In this document: piece after piece, positions 28,001-35,298 of the stretch
Layout of the letters: each line of letters opens with the position of its first letter
How positions within the stretch are numbered: the stretch's first letter is position 1
Source: an uncultured Aquimarina sp.
GTDB lineage: Bacteria > Bacteroidota > Bacteroidia > Flavobacteriales > Flavobacteriaceae
Length of the DNA: 64,000 nt
Direction of reading: 5' to 3'
Assembly: GCA_947498705.1 (NCBI GenBank)
Contig: CANMLW010000002.1
Coordinates: 186,001 to 250,000, forward strand
The notes under the pieces: model-generated
Told to the model about the DNA's origin: nothing
What the model saw: the letters and a program-made list of their open reading frames with translations, nothing else
Databases searched by the model: none
Program-made: the position numbers and the translations under genes

Positions 28001-28233
28001 AGATCCTGATGTGGTAAAGGAGTAATAGGGGCGCTAATGGCAACAAGATTTTCTAAAACCCGTATTTTCATTTCGGCTACTGCTTTGTTGGTAAAAGTTA
28101 GTGCCAGAATATTTTTGTAGCTATCTTTAAAATCTCCATTAAGCAGTGTGATTAAATAAGCTTTTACAAGGGTGTATGTTTTGCCTGCACCTGCTGCCGC
28201 ATTATAAATGGTAAAAGGAGTGGTAGGGTTCAA
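25084..28233 (-). CDS. AddA-like UvrD/Rep helicase-nuclease
   Basis: 1049 residues, superfamily 1A helicase with C-terminal RecB-like nuclease. Walker A AAAGAGKTYTL is at residues 11-21; motif Ia LALTFTNKAVAEMK; motif II YFIDEFQDTSEMQW; motif III IVGDAKQAIYRWRGG; motif V IMTIHKAKGLEFPCVIYP; motif VI LLYVVFTRAREQLYV. The nuclease motif IIDYKTGSYDPYHRKQLEEY is near the C-terminus. It fits the AddA subunit of the AddAB end-processing enzyme with the AddB-like protein at 20223-22961. It is transcribed divergently from the superoxide dismutase gene. Confidence 0.92.
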   Translation of the reverse strand: MNPTTPFTIYNAAAGAGKTYTLVKAYLITLLNGDFKDSYKNILALTFTNKAVAEMKIRVLENLVAISAPITPLPHQDLFNELIAATNYTEKELKQKANRILKSILHNYASFDIVTIDTFTHRVIRTFAHDLEIPMNFEIDMDTDALIEEAVDAVISKIGIDKELTRLIIDFAVSKLNEDKSWDITIELNKVARLLFSENDRKYIHHLLPKSNTDFEDLKTQLYQKIKLAKENVVLHANNTLKLIKNKGVAFTDFTRSSIPNHFDKLAKGDFKVDFKAAWKQNIREATFYTTKLEDHKKGLIDTIRPEIEYAFQETKNALIQITFFENIIKNITPLSILNAINKELITIKKERKVLLISEFNNIISTAIKGQPAPFIYERLGERYRDYFIDEFQDTSEMQWQNLVPLIDNALATETLSGKRGRLTIVGDAKQAIYRWRGGKAEQFIELSSDINPFSTQEKQVLNLPKNYRSHEEIIKFNNNLFSFLSNDFSNLKHQELYLAGNKQEVNSKKGGYVDISFIEAKNAAQENDMYPQKVYETILELNEKGYQHNEICIIIRKQKEGALIADFLTQKGISIISSETLLISKAPEVNFIIDLLTWHIQQDHLQSKINVLNFLAEKYQVPDKHSFFSKLINNGIKDFYEVLKSFEIDFSFTLLATKPLYDAVAYCIRAFCFSNYDSAHLQFFLDTVFTFAQKHMEGIPGFLSYWQTKKDSLSIIAPKTKLAVQIMTIHKAKGLEFPCVIYPYANIDIYEEIEPKTWIEVDKDQYNGFGELLINYNKKISDYGTDAEKIVADRQSQLELDTFNLLYVVFTRAREQLYVISNLKINSKGESNPNTFSGKLINYLKHLGVWETQNKYTFGNPLKPSNNTIKENNTLKTISLSKPTQNTQPYKVFIVTNAGKLWETEQQYAIEKGNLIHELMASVYVRDDIQTVLDEAYLMGKITFPEKEILHKELIKVVEHPELSPYFSYDSTIFNEREIFSNGKSFRPDRIIIDPNNIASIIDYKTGSYDPYHRKQLEEYTYLLETTGYIVRDRILVYFNKEIKIKRV

Positions 28234-28424
28234 TTCTTTATTTTTTACTAAAGTACTAAAACCAGCGCTTTTCGTATTAAGGTTCGAGGTGTTTATGAGT
28301 GTGATATAGTTGGTAGAGGGTAAATGATATCGATAGAATTGATAATTGTTGTTGTAAAGTTGTTGATTATCAGTGTTTAGTTAATTTATAACAATTATAA
28401 ATTTTTATTCATCACTCTAATTAT

Positions 28425-28432
28425 TAAATTTG
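28425..28432 (+). promoter_or_regulatory. Putative -7 box of the superoxide dismutase gene
   Basis: TAAATTTG, matching TAnnTTTG, 33 nt before the start codon. The -33 region is weak. Confidence 0.45.
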
Positions 28433-28465
28433 GATTCACTTTTTATTCATTAAAAATAGTAACAT

Positions 28466-29074
28466 ATGTCATTCGAATTACCAAAATTAAACTACGCTTT
28501 TGATGCGTTAGAACCTCATATAGACGCTCGTACCATGGAAATACACCATGATAAACATCATGCTGGATATACAAGTAAATTAAATGCTGCTATTGCGGGA
28601 ACAGATCTTGAAGGGAAAACGATCGATAATATCCTGATCAATATGGATATGTCGAATAATGCAGTTAGAAATAATGGAGGTGGGTTTTTTAATCACAATT
28701 TGTTCTGGGAAGTGATGTCTCCAAACGGAGGAGGGAAACCTTCTGGAGAATTGGCAGATGCAATTAATGCAGCTTATGGTTCTTTTGAGGCATTCAAAGA
28801 AGCATTTTCTACCGCCGCAGGTACCAGATTTGGTTCTGGGTGGGCATGGTTATGTGTACAGCCAGGAGGAAAGGTAGAAGTTTGTTCTACTCCTAATCAA
28901 GATAACCCATTAATGCCTGGTGTAGGTTGTGGAGGAACTCCTATTCTTGCATTAGATGTTTGGGAGCATGCATATTATTTAAATTATCAAAATCGTCGTC
29001 CAGATTATGTTTCTGCATTTTTTAATGTAATAGACTGGAATGAGGTTTCTAGCAGATATGCTCAAGGAAAATAA
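28466..29074 (+). CDS. sodA: Superoxide dismutase, Fe/Mn family
   Basis: 202 residues, normal length. It converts superoxide to peroxide and oxygen. The metal ligands are all present: His27 (MEIHHDKHH), His77 (FFNHNLFWE), Asp164 and His168 ([11 protein letters not shown]). The substrate-gateway segment and C-terminal [18 protein letters not shown] are typical. Whether Fe or Mn is used cannot be settled from sequence. It is a single-gene unit with its own promoter box and a strong terminator. Confidence 0.97.
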   Translation: MSFELPKLNYAFDALEPHIDARTMEIHHDKHHAGYTSKLNAAIAGTDLEGKTIDNILINMDMSNNAVRNNGGGFFNHNLFWEVMSPNGGGKPSGELADAINAAYGSFEAFKEAFSTAAGTRFGSGWAWLCVQPGGKVEVCSTPNQDNPLMPGVGCGGTPILALDVWEHAYYLNYQNRRPDYVSAFFNVIDWNEVSSRYAQGK

Positions 29075-29093
29075 TCCTAATACATTATAATAT

Positions 29094-29126
29094 AAAAAGA
29101 GCCATGTTAAGAACATGGCTCTTTTT
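29094..29126 (+). terminator. Intrinsic terminator after the superoxide dismutase gene
   Basis: 15-bp perfect stem AAAAAGAGCCATGTT / AACATGGCTCTTTTT with a 3-nt loop. Confidence 0.92.
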
Positions 29127-29163
29127 AATATCATTTCTTTTCTAATAAAAAATGGTATAAAAT

Positions 29164-29192
29164 AAAAAAAGGTGGAAAGTCCACCTTTTTTT
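29164..29192 (-). terminator. Intrinsic terminator, leftward
   Basis: Stem GGTGGA / TCCACC extended by A and T runs on both sides; a 7-U run follows on the minus strand. It ends the purF transcript or a separate small RNA. Confidence 0.88.
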
Positions 29193-29265
29193 GCCCCAAA
29201 TCTACCATGAACTTAACCTACTTATGCTATGGCTCTGCTAATATAGAGCGATATTTCATAGAGAA
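29164..29265 (-). ncRNA. Candidate structured RNA downstream of purF
   Basis: On the minus strand the stretch before the terminator folds into a two-part stem: CTATG (29261-29257) pairs with CATAG (29231-29227), and inside it GCTCT pairs with AGAGC (29249-29245, 29236-29232). It is followed by an unpaired linker reading GTAGGTTAAGTTCATGG and then the terminator. Part of the linker resembles the sequence before the terminator at 16381-16407. It may be a stand-alone small RNA or a structured 3' end of purF mRNA; no promoter is convincing. Confidence 0.35.
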
Positions 29266-29343
29266 AAAATGTTTTAGATAAAAGGTCAAAATACTTGTTG
29301 AAATACACAAATTAACCTTTTTTTACGATAAATTTTTTCGTTT

Positions 29344-31242
29344 TTAGTATGCTCTTTCGTCTTTTCCTTCGTAAAAGTTTATAAATGCCTTATTTACAAC
29401 CCTATTACCTCCTACGGTAGGATAGTCACCTGTGAAATACCAATCTCCAAGATTTTTTGGGCAAGCTTTGTGTAGATTGTCAACCGTTTGATAAATTATC
29501 TTTACATCAGCATTTACAGATGAGTCACTTAATAGTTCTGATATTTTGTCACTTACCTCCTGATCAGAAAATCCATCATAAATTTCTTTTACAAAGTTTT
29601 GCACTTCAGAATCTTCTAAATCTACTTGAGCTTTGCATTTTTCATAAACTTGGTCAACAAGGTCATAATTTCCATTTTCTTTTAAAAGTTCTAAAGCAGC
29701 TTGAAAAGCTACAAGTCCCTCTAATCTTGCCATATCTATTCCGTAGCAATCAGGATAACGTATTTGTGGTGCAGAAGAAACAATAATTATTTTCTTTGGT
29801 TTTAAACGATCCATCATTTTGATGATACTTTTTTTAAGAGTAGTTCCTCTAACAATACTATCATCTATAATAACCAAATTATCGTCAGGTTTTACTACGC
29901 CATAAGTTACATCATATACGTGAGCAACCAGATCATCTCTGCTACTATCTTCTGTAATAAAAGTTCGAAGTTTAGCATCCTTGATTGCTATTTTTTCTGT
30001 TCTTAGCTTATGCGAAAGAATTTCTGCCAGACGTTCATCTGTTAAAGAATCTTTTTCAGCAAGTATGGTTTCGTTTTTTTGTTTGTTTAATTCATCTTGA
30101 GCAGCTTCTACCATACCATAGAATGAAGTTTCTGCAGTATTAGGAATAAACGAGAAAACACTATTAACGGTATCGTGATTAATCTCTTCTAGTACCTGAG
30201 GCATGATAAGTTTCCCTAGTTTTTTCCTCTCTTTATATATTTCTGCATCACTTCCTCTAGAAAAATAAATACGTTCAAAAGAACAGGCTTTTCGTTCTAA
30301 TGGATCAATAATTTTGTTAATCGAGGTGTTTCCATCTTTTTTAATGATAATTGCTTTTCCTGGATCCAATTCTTGAACATCATCAAAACCTACATTGAAT
30401 ACGGTTTGAATTACCGGTCTTTCTGAAGCAACAACGACTACTTCGTCATCTTGATAATAATACGCTGGTCGTATCCCCGCAGGATCTCTTAAAACAAATG
30501 CGTCTCCGTGTCCAAACATTCCAGCCATTGCATAACCACCATCCCAATCGCGAGAAGATTTTTTAAGAATTTTGGCAACGTTTAATCGTTCTGCGATTTG
30601 TGGTGAAGCAGCATTCTTATTAAACCCTTCTTTCTTTAATTTTTTATATAGTTTGGCCACTTCAGAATCTAGAAAATGACCTATTTTTTCCATTACGGTT
30701 ATGGTATCAACTCGATCTTTGGGATGCTGACCTAATCTTACTAGATTATCAAACAATACGTTGTTGTTGGTCATATTGAAATTACCGGCAACAATAAGAT
30801 TACGGTGCATCCAGTTGTTTTGTCTTAAAAATGGATGAACACTTTCTACACTGTTTTTACCAAAAGTACCGTAACGAACATGCCCTAGAAAAACTTCCCC
30901 TATATAAGGGATGTTTCTTTTTTGTAGGTCGACATCGTTTGCGTATTCTGGATGATTTTCAAGCTCGTTATTAATGCGATCATTAATTTGAGAAAAAATA
31001 TGTTGTATGGGCTGAGGCTCACTGGATCGAACTCTACTTATATATCGTTCTCCCGGTGCGGTATCTAATTTGATGCTGGCAAAACCTGCACCATCCTGAC
31101 CACGGTTATGCTGTTTTTCCATCATAAGATACATTTTATGAACACCATAAAATGCACTCCCATATTTCTCCTTGTAATATTCTAATGGTTTTAAAAGTCT
31201 GATGAATGCTATACCGCATTCGTGTTTTAAAGCATCACTCAT
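29344..31242 (-). CDS. purF: Amidophosphoribosyltransferase (PurF-like)
   Basis: 632 residues. First step of purine synthesis, transferring glutamine-derived ammonia to PRPP. The N-terminal class II glutaminase starts at HECGIAFIRLL, where Cys9 should become the nucleophile after propeptide removal; QHNRGQDGAGFA and FLGHVRYGTFG are family motifs. The phosphoribosyltransferase domain carries LVIIDDSIVRGTTLKKSI. The protein is longer than typical PurF (about 500), with additional segments in both domains, a long form found in Bacteroidota that often coexists with a standard PurF; which copy carries the main flux is unknown. Confidence 0.88.
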   Translation of the reverse strand: MSDALKHECGIAFIRLLKPLEYYKEKYGSAFYGVHKMYLMMEKQHNRGQDGAGFASIKLDTAPGERYISRVRSSEPQPIQHIFSQINDRINNELENHPEYANDVDLQKRNIPYIGEVFLGHVRYGTFGKNSVESVHPFLRQNNWMHRNLIVAGNFNMTNNNVLFDNLVRLGQHPKDRVDTITVMEKIGHFLDSEVAKLYKKLKKEGFNKNAASPQIAERLNVAKILKKSSRDWDGGYAMAGMFGHGDAFVLRDPAGIRPAYYYQDDEVVVVASERPVIQTVFNVGFDDVQELDPGKAIIIKKDGNTSINKIIDPLERKACSFERIYFSRGSDAEIYKERKKLGKLIMPQVLEEINHDTVNSVFSFIPNTAETSFYGMVEAAQDELNKQKNETILAEKDSLTDERLAEILSHKLRTEKIAIKDAKLRTFITEDSSRDDLVAHVYDVTYGVVKPDDNLVIIDDSIVRGTTLKKSIIKMMDRLKPKKIIIVSSAPQIRYPDCYGIDMARLEGLVAFQAALELLKENGNYDLVDQVYEKCKAQVDLEDSEVQNFVKEIYDGFSDQEVSDKISELLSDSSVNADVKIIYQTVDNLHKACPKNLGDWYFTGDYPTVGGNRVVNKAFINFYEGKDERAY

Positions 31243-31279
31243 TGTATTCCAAAAATCTAGTTGTTGTTGTGTTGTTTTT

Positions 31280-31299
31280 CTTATATGCTAGCATATAAG
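31280..31299. promoter_or_regulatory. 20-bp perfect palindrome between kinase and purF genes
   Basis: CTTATATGCTAGCATATAAG, fully self-complementary, in the 66-bp gap between the PfkB kinase stop and the purF start. It could be an operator or an mRNA hairpin. Confidence 0.45.
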
Positions 31300-31308
31300 A
31301 TGTTTTTA

Positions 31309-32235
31309 TTATGACAATTCTATTTCAAATTGTGTTAGTTCTTTAAATTGCTGAAGCCTTTTTTGAACTTCATCACGATTTAGGTGTTCCATTCGTTCTG
31401 TCCCAAATTTTTCTACACAAAACGAAGCTAAATTCGAAGCATGAATAATTGCTTTTTTCAAATTCTCGAACGAAAGGTCTTCTGTTTTAGTAAGATAACC
31501 GGCAAAACCACCTGCAAAGGTATCTCCTGCACCAGTAGGATCAAATACTTCTTCTAGAGGTAGTGCGGGGGCAAAGAAAACTTGTTCTTCATGAAATAAC
31601 AAAGCTCCGTGTTCTCCTTTCTTAATCACCACATATTTGGGTCCCATGTTTGCAATTATTCTGGCTGCTTTTACCAATGAGTATTCACCACTTAATTGTC
31701 TTGCTTCTTCATCATTAATAGTAATAACATCTACCTTGGCGATTACCTTATGTAAATCTTCCAGGGCATTATCCATCCAAAAATTCATGGTATCCAGAAT
31801 GGTTAATTTTGGTTTGGTTTCCATTTGCTCTATTACAGATAGCTGCACCATGGGATGAAGGTTCCCCAGAACTACTATTTCTGAATTTTTATAAGCTTCA
31901 GGAACAACAGGGTTGAAATCTGCCAATACATTAAGTTGAGTTTCTAAGGTATCTCTTGAGTTTAAATCATTGTGATATCTACCGCTCCAGAAAAAAGTTT
32001 TACCACCTTTTACAATTTCTATTGAAGAAGTGTTGATGTTTTTTTCACGAAGCATCGCTAGATAGTCCAAAGGAAAGTCTTCTCCTACTACAGATACAAT
32101 TGCAGAGGTGATATTAAAATTTGATGCAGAAAGCGCAATATAAGGGGCTGCACCTCCTAAAATTTTGTCGGTTTTACCAAAAGGAGTCTCAATAGCATCG
32201 AAAGCCATAGAACCAACAATAAGTAATTTACTCAT
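31309..32235 (-). CDS. PfkB-family sugar or nucleoside kinase
   Basis: About 308 residues from the ATG at 32235; an upstream ATG (32256) would add 7. The fold starts with SKLLIVGSMAFDAIETPFG, then GGAAPYIALSASNF, and the family signature DPTGAGDTFAGGFAGYL supplies the anion hole and catalytic Asp. PfkB kinases phosphorylate sugars such as ribose or nucleosides such as adenosine. The gene lies 66 nt upstream of purF on the same strand, so a role in ribose or purine salvage is a reasonable guess. Confidence 0.88.
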   Translation of the reverse strand: MSKLLIVGSMAFDAIETPFGKTDKILGGAAPYIALSASNFNITSAIVSVVGEDFPLDYLAMLREKNINTSSIEIVKGGKTFFWSGRYHNDLNSRDTLETQLNVLADFNPVVPEAYKNSEIVVLGNLHPMVQLSVIEQMETKPKLTILDTMNFWMDNALEDLHKVIAKVDVITINDEEARQLSGEYSLVKAARIIANMGPKYVVIKKGEHGALLFHEEQVFFAPALPLEEVFDPTGAGDTFAGGFAGYLTKTEDLSFENLKKAIIHASNLASFCVEKFGTERMEHLNRDEVQKRLQQFKELTQFEIELS

Positions 32236-32312
32236 ATAACCAGCATTTTTTTGCAAATATACGCTTTACTTTCAAGTAAATTCATCAAAAATAAAGTCTT
32301 CTAAAATCTCTT

Positions 32313-32909
32313 TTAAGAATCTTTATTTTCTAACTCCTCTTTAAGAGCAGTAAATGTTTTAAATGGCCCTGTGATTAATAGTGAATTTGTGATAAAAGGC
32401 GGTAGTGATCCTTCTGGATTAATGTAGAGTTGTTGGGTTATTTTTACCTCGCTTCCTTGCTCCTCGAGAAGCCAGTACCCTGATAATTCACGAATCCTAA
32501 GCGTATTTCTTTCTAAAGGTATTTCTTCTGGAGCAGCATTAATATGTAATTTGATAGTGTCGTCAGAGATTTTTTGAACTCTTAACCTAGAAACTACATC
32601 TCTGTCTTTTACCGGCCACGGAAATTTATTCTTTACATAAAAAAAGTAGTGACCATCAGGGTTTACTTTTACCAAATGGCTTACCCCTTCTTTGCAGTTT
32701 TTCATATATAAAGGAGCATTTAGCAATTCGTGAGTTACCGATTTTAAATTTGTTTTGGCATGAGTTATAGCTTTGTACTCTTTATAAGGAGTGTCTTTAA
32801 TAGCTCTTGTCCATATCTTAATCCCTTGTTTATCTTTTGTTAGCTTCCACTCTGGTTGACCAAAGCTTACTACTGGAATAAAAAGACATATATAAAACAG
32901 TATTTTCAT
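32313..32909 (-). CDS. Secreted START-domain lipid-binding protein
   Basis: 198 residues. Signal peptide to about VSFGQ18, then a START/SRPBCC helix-grip fold: WKLTKDKQGIKIWTRAIKD, YFFYVKNKFPWPVKDRDVV and LSGYWLLEEQGSEVKITQQ are typical. START domains bind lipids or sterols; in bacteria their ligands are mostly unknown. Located in the periplasm by its signal. It lies just left of the rnhA remnant, so before the insertion at 33091-37086 it would have been the direct neighbour of rnhA. Confidence 0.82.
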   Translation of the reverse strand: MKILFYICLFIPVVSFGQPEWKLTKDKQGIKIWTRAIKDTPYKEYKAITHAKTNLKSVTHELLNAPLYMKNCKEGVSHLVKVNPDGHYFFYVKNKFPWPVKDRDVVSRLRVQKISDDTIKLHINAAPEEIPLERNTLRIRELSGYWLLEEQGSEVKITQQLYINPEGSLPPFITNSLLITGPFKTFTALKEELENKDS

Positions 32910-33089
32910 TGATCATTATTTTTTCTGGATAAATCTTGTTAAAAAACAGGTTGTTTTCTGATAACAAAGGTTTAGTAGAGAAAAATAGGATAGCATTACA
33001 CGAGGTAAGGTTATTTTTTTAAAGAATAGTTAGATGTAATCATATTTTAAGGCTTTTGTGAATTATAAGTTGTTTTTAATGGGACTATG

Positions 33090-33145
33090 TTATTTTCTTC
33101 CAAAATCTGCAGGGATTTCACCCCAGGCTTTAGTTTCTTGCTTTA
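33090..33145 (-). pseudogene. Remnant of the rnhA 3' end
   Basis: Minus-strand codons before the TAA at 33092-33090 read ETKAWGEIPADFGRK, identical to the C-terminus of the RNase HI encoded at 37086-37721. At DNA level 33091-33137 matches 37087-37133 in 46 of 47 positions. Upstream codons diverge quickly and have no start. It forms a direct repeat with the intact gene's end across about 4 kb. Confidence 0.9.
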
Positions 33146-33202
33146 TTTTAAAATAGTTAAATACTATAATGGAAAGCCTCCCCTTTTGGACTGCAAGCAG
33201 AT

Positions 33203-33796
33203 TTATTTACTACCCTTTACCTTTTTTGTTCTATGTTCTAAATTTAATTGCTGTATCAATGAGTTGATTTCATCCTCGGGTTTATAGGGGCTTTCTATTT
33301 GATGCCTTTTTCTATATTTATATCTATACATTCTATTAAGATATAAAGAAAAAGCACCATAATCAATATCCTCTTGTATATATGCATTATACAAAAATTC
33401 AAAATTATTTTCTTCTTCTCCCTCAGAAGATCCTGTATGATGTATTACCAAATAAGGTGTACGAGCAGCTTTTTCTCCTACCTCTGCTTTTTTAGGATGT
33501 CCAAATTTTCTAAGATACCGTTCTATTTTTATAAGGCGCGATTCATCTTCTTTTATCATGGCTTTTCTAGCATCATTATATTCTTTTGATTTGTACCCAT
33601 ATTGATCTAACAATTTATTCATATTTTTTCTACCCTCCTGATCTTTATGGTATATTGTTTCAAGATATTTGGTATGATCGTCTATTGTTGTTAAGGCATT
33701 CAATTCTTTATCTATTTGTAATTTGATGTCTTCTTTCTCTGTACAACCAAGGATCATAAAAATTAGTGTGATATAGGATATAAATTTGAGGTTCAT
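33203..33796 (-). CDS. Lipoprotein resembling the DUF6624 family
   Basis: 197 residues with lipobox MILGCTEK (Cys18). The segment IERYLRKFGHPKKAEVGEKA followed by ARTPYLVIHHTG matches the shape of DUF6624 (Gly-x-Pro, Val-Gly, then a hydrophobic strand ending in His), a family of unknown function. The C-terminus is basic. It lies in the island downstream of the SPASM gene, separated by 226 nt, so it may have its own promoter. A link to the peptide product (immunity, export) is possible but untested. Confidence 0.6.
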   Translation of the reverse strand: MNLKFISYITLIFMILGCTEKEDIKLQIDKELNALTTIDDHTKYLETIYHKDQEGRKNMNKLLDQYGYKSKEYNDARKAMIKEDESRLIKIERYLRKFGHPKKAEVGEKAARTPYLVIHHTGSSEGEEENNFEFLYNAYIQEDIDYGAFSLYLNRMYRYKYRKRHQIESPYKPEDEINSLIQQLNLEHRTKKVKGSK

Positions 33797-34022
33797 TTTT
33801 TTGTTTTTAAGATTAATATAGAATACATGTTTCTATTGTATAGAATTTAATTTTTTTTAAATGTCCGAAATGTTTAATAACCCTTCATTGTCAACCTTGT
33901 TTCAGGTTCTGATCATGCAGTATTGCTTATGAATGTACTAAGATTGCGAAATAAATTCGGAATGACATTGAGAATATTAGTATTACACAAAACGGATAAT
34001 TATAATTTTTTTACATAAAATA

Positions 34023-35084
34023 TTATATCTGATTCATTTGGTAATAGTTAATAGATTTTTCTTTTAGCGGATTTGAACTCCAGTCTTCCCATTTGTTTGT
34101 GTATGGATCATACCCACATTTTAATGGTTTGGAGTAAATGTCTTTTGGATCGTCTACATATGCCCTGCAATCAGAACAAACTGATCGGTATTCACAATCT
34201 TTACAAACATTAATTGACTTTTTACCAATCCCCCATAATTTTTGAAACGCTCTTGAATGTACTATTTGTTCTATATTGTCAGTTTTTATGTTACCAAATG
34301 CAGTTGCCATAGATGGACAATTTTTAATATTTCCATCTTTATCAATACTCATCTTCTTGTTTAAACAAGAGTTAAATTGAAGAGATTCTGTAAAAAAAGG
34401 AATGTTCACAGAAAAAAAACTAGCATCAATGATACCACAATGGCTTCTATTATCAATTTTTTGAGGAGTAACTTTTATGATCGAATTAAGCACATCTGCT
34501 TGTTTTTGAGTTGAAGAATGGAGCACTACAAGCCTAACTCTAGGGTATTTTCTTAACACCTCATTAAGATCCTCTATTTTTAATTTTTTAGTGTCTGGGA
34601 TGTACACCGTAACACTTTTGACAACAGAATTTGATAAATAATCTAAAAAAAAATCTAATTGGTTTACATCTGCTTTTTTATAAAAACGAATTTCAACAAA
34701 TTTACAATACAAATTTTTAAGAGCTTCTGTTATTTTTTGGATATCAATATGGCTTAATTCTTCAATTTCGATTACTGCATTATTAATATGTTCTGGAGAT
34801 TTCCATTGGATATCAAGATTAGGAAATTTTTTGGGCTCATCGGTCCAGAATCCTAACTCATTTTGTTCCAAAAAATCAATATATTCATGAATTGTATTTT
34901 TATCTTCAGCAGAGTAAGAGTTCATATAATCCAACGTTTTATAATTTTGAGATTCTTCGAGAAATTCTGCTAATTCCAAAGGGATAGAATATATTCTCCC
35001 TCTATGCAAATCACAAATTGTTGCCAAAGACGCTCCTTTTACAATTTGGCAACAGGCAAATAATTTAAAAGTCTTATTATTCAT
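34023..35084 (-). CDS. gwsS: SPASM-domain peptide maturase, grasp-with-spasm system
   Basis: 353 residues. The C-terminal third is a SPASM domain with the Cys pattern CLNKKMSIDKDGNIKNCPS, VCKDCEYRSVCSDCR and LKCGYDP, expected to bind auxiliary Fe-S clusters. The TIM-barrel-like middle (residues 85-230) is present, but there is no CxxxCxxC radical-SAM motif; the N-terminal cysteines are only FACCQ and TICDLH. This matches the named grasp-with-spasm SPASM maturase family, which pairs with an ATP-grasp enzyme and a small precursor. Its ATG overlaps the stop of the 82-aa gene by 8 bp, showing tight coupling. Confidence 0.85.
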   Translation of the reverse strand: MNNKTFKLFACCQIVKGASLATICDLHRGRIYSIPLELAEFLEESQNYKTLDYMNSYSAEDKNTIHEYIDFLEQNELGFWTDEPKKFPNLDIQWKSPEHINNAVIEIEELSHIDIQKITEALKNLYCKFVEIRFYKKADVNQLDFFLDYLSNSVVKSVTVYIPDTKKLKIEDLNEVLRKYPRVRLVVLHSSTQKQADVLNSIIKVTPQKIDNRSHCGIIDASFFSVNIPFFTESLQFNSCLNKKMSIDKDGNIKNCPSMATAFGNIKTDNIEQIVHSRAFQKLWGIGKKSINVCKDCEYRSVCSDCRAYVDDPKDIYSKPLKCGYDPYTNKWEDWSSNPLKEKSINYYQMNQI

Positions 35085-35298
35085 TAAATTTAATTATTTT
35101 TGAAACAGGTTTTAACGGAAAAGTACATTTAGAGAACTCACTATGATATACAGATATATTTACAAAAGGTGGGGTGTTTTCGATAAACTCATCATCAGAA
35201 TCGATAGGCAATTTGAACTCTGTTATTTTTTGATTCTTGAAGAAAACGGGTAAATGATCTATCTGTTTATCTTTAAAAAACTTCTTTTTATTCATCAT
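35077..35298 (-). CDS. Small protein of unknown function in the grasp-with-spasm operon
   Basis: About 73 residues from the tandem ATG ATG at 35298-35293, which overlap the ATP-grasp stop; a further in-frame ATG at 35325 lies inside that gene. The sequence is basic at the start (NKKKFFKDKQIDHLPVFF), acidic in the middle (LPIDSDDEFIENTPPF) and ends PLKPVSKIIKFNE, with one Cys. No double-glycine leader and no known domain is visible. Being overlapped on both sides by maturase genes, it is very probably translated, perhaps as an adaptor or a second substrate. Confidence 0.65.
   Translation of the reverse strand: MMNKKKFFKDKQIDHLPVFFKNQKITEFKLPIDSDDEFIENTPPFVNISVYHSEFSKCTFPLKPVSKIIKFNE

Noticed and set aside
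33087..33287. Rightward 66-codon frame
   Set aside because: Antisense to the rnhA remnant and the end of the lipoprotein gene; no protein features.
34023..35084. Ordinary radical SAM enzyme
   Set aside because: The CxxxCxxC cluster motif is missing; only the SPASM cysteines are present.
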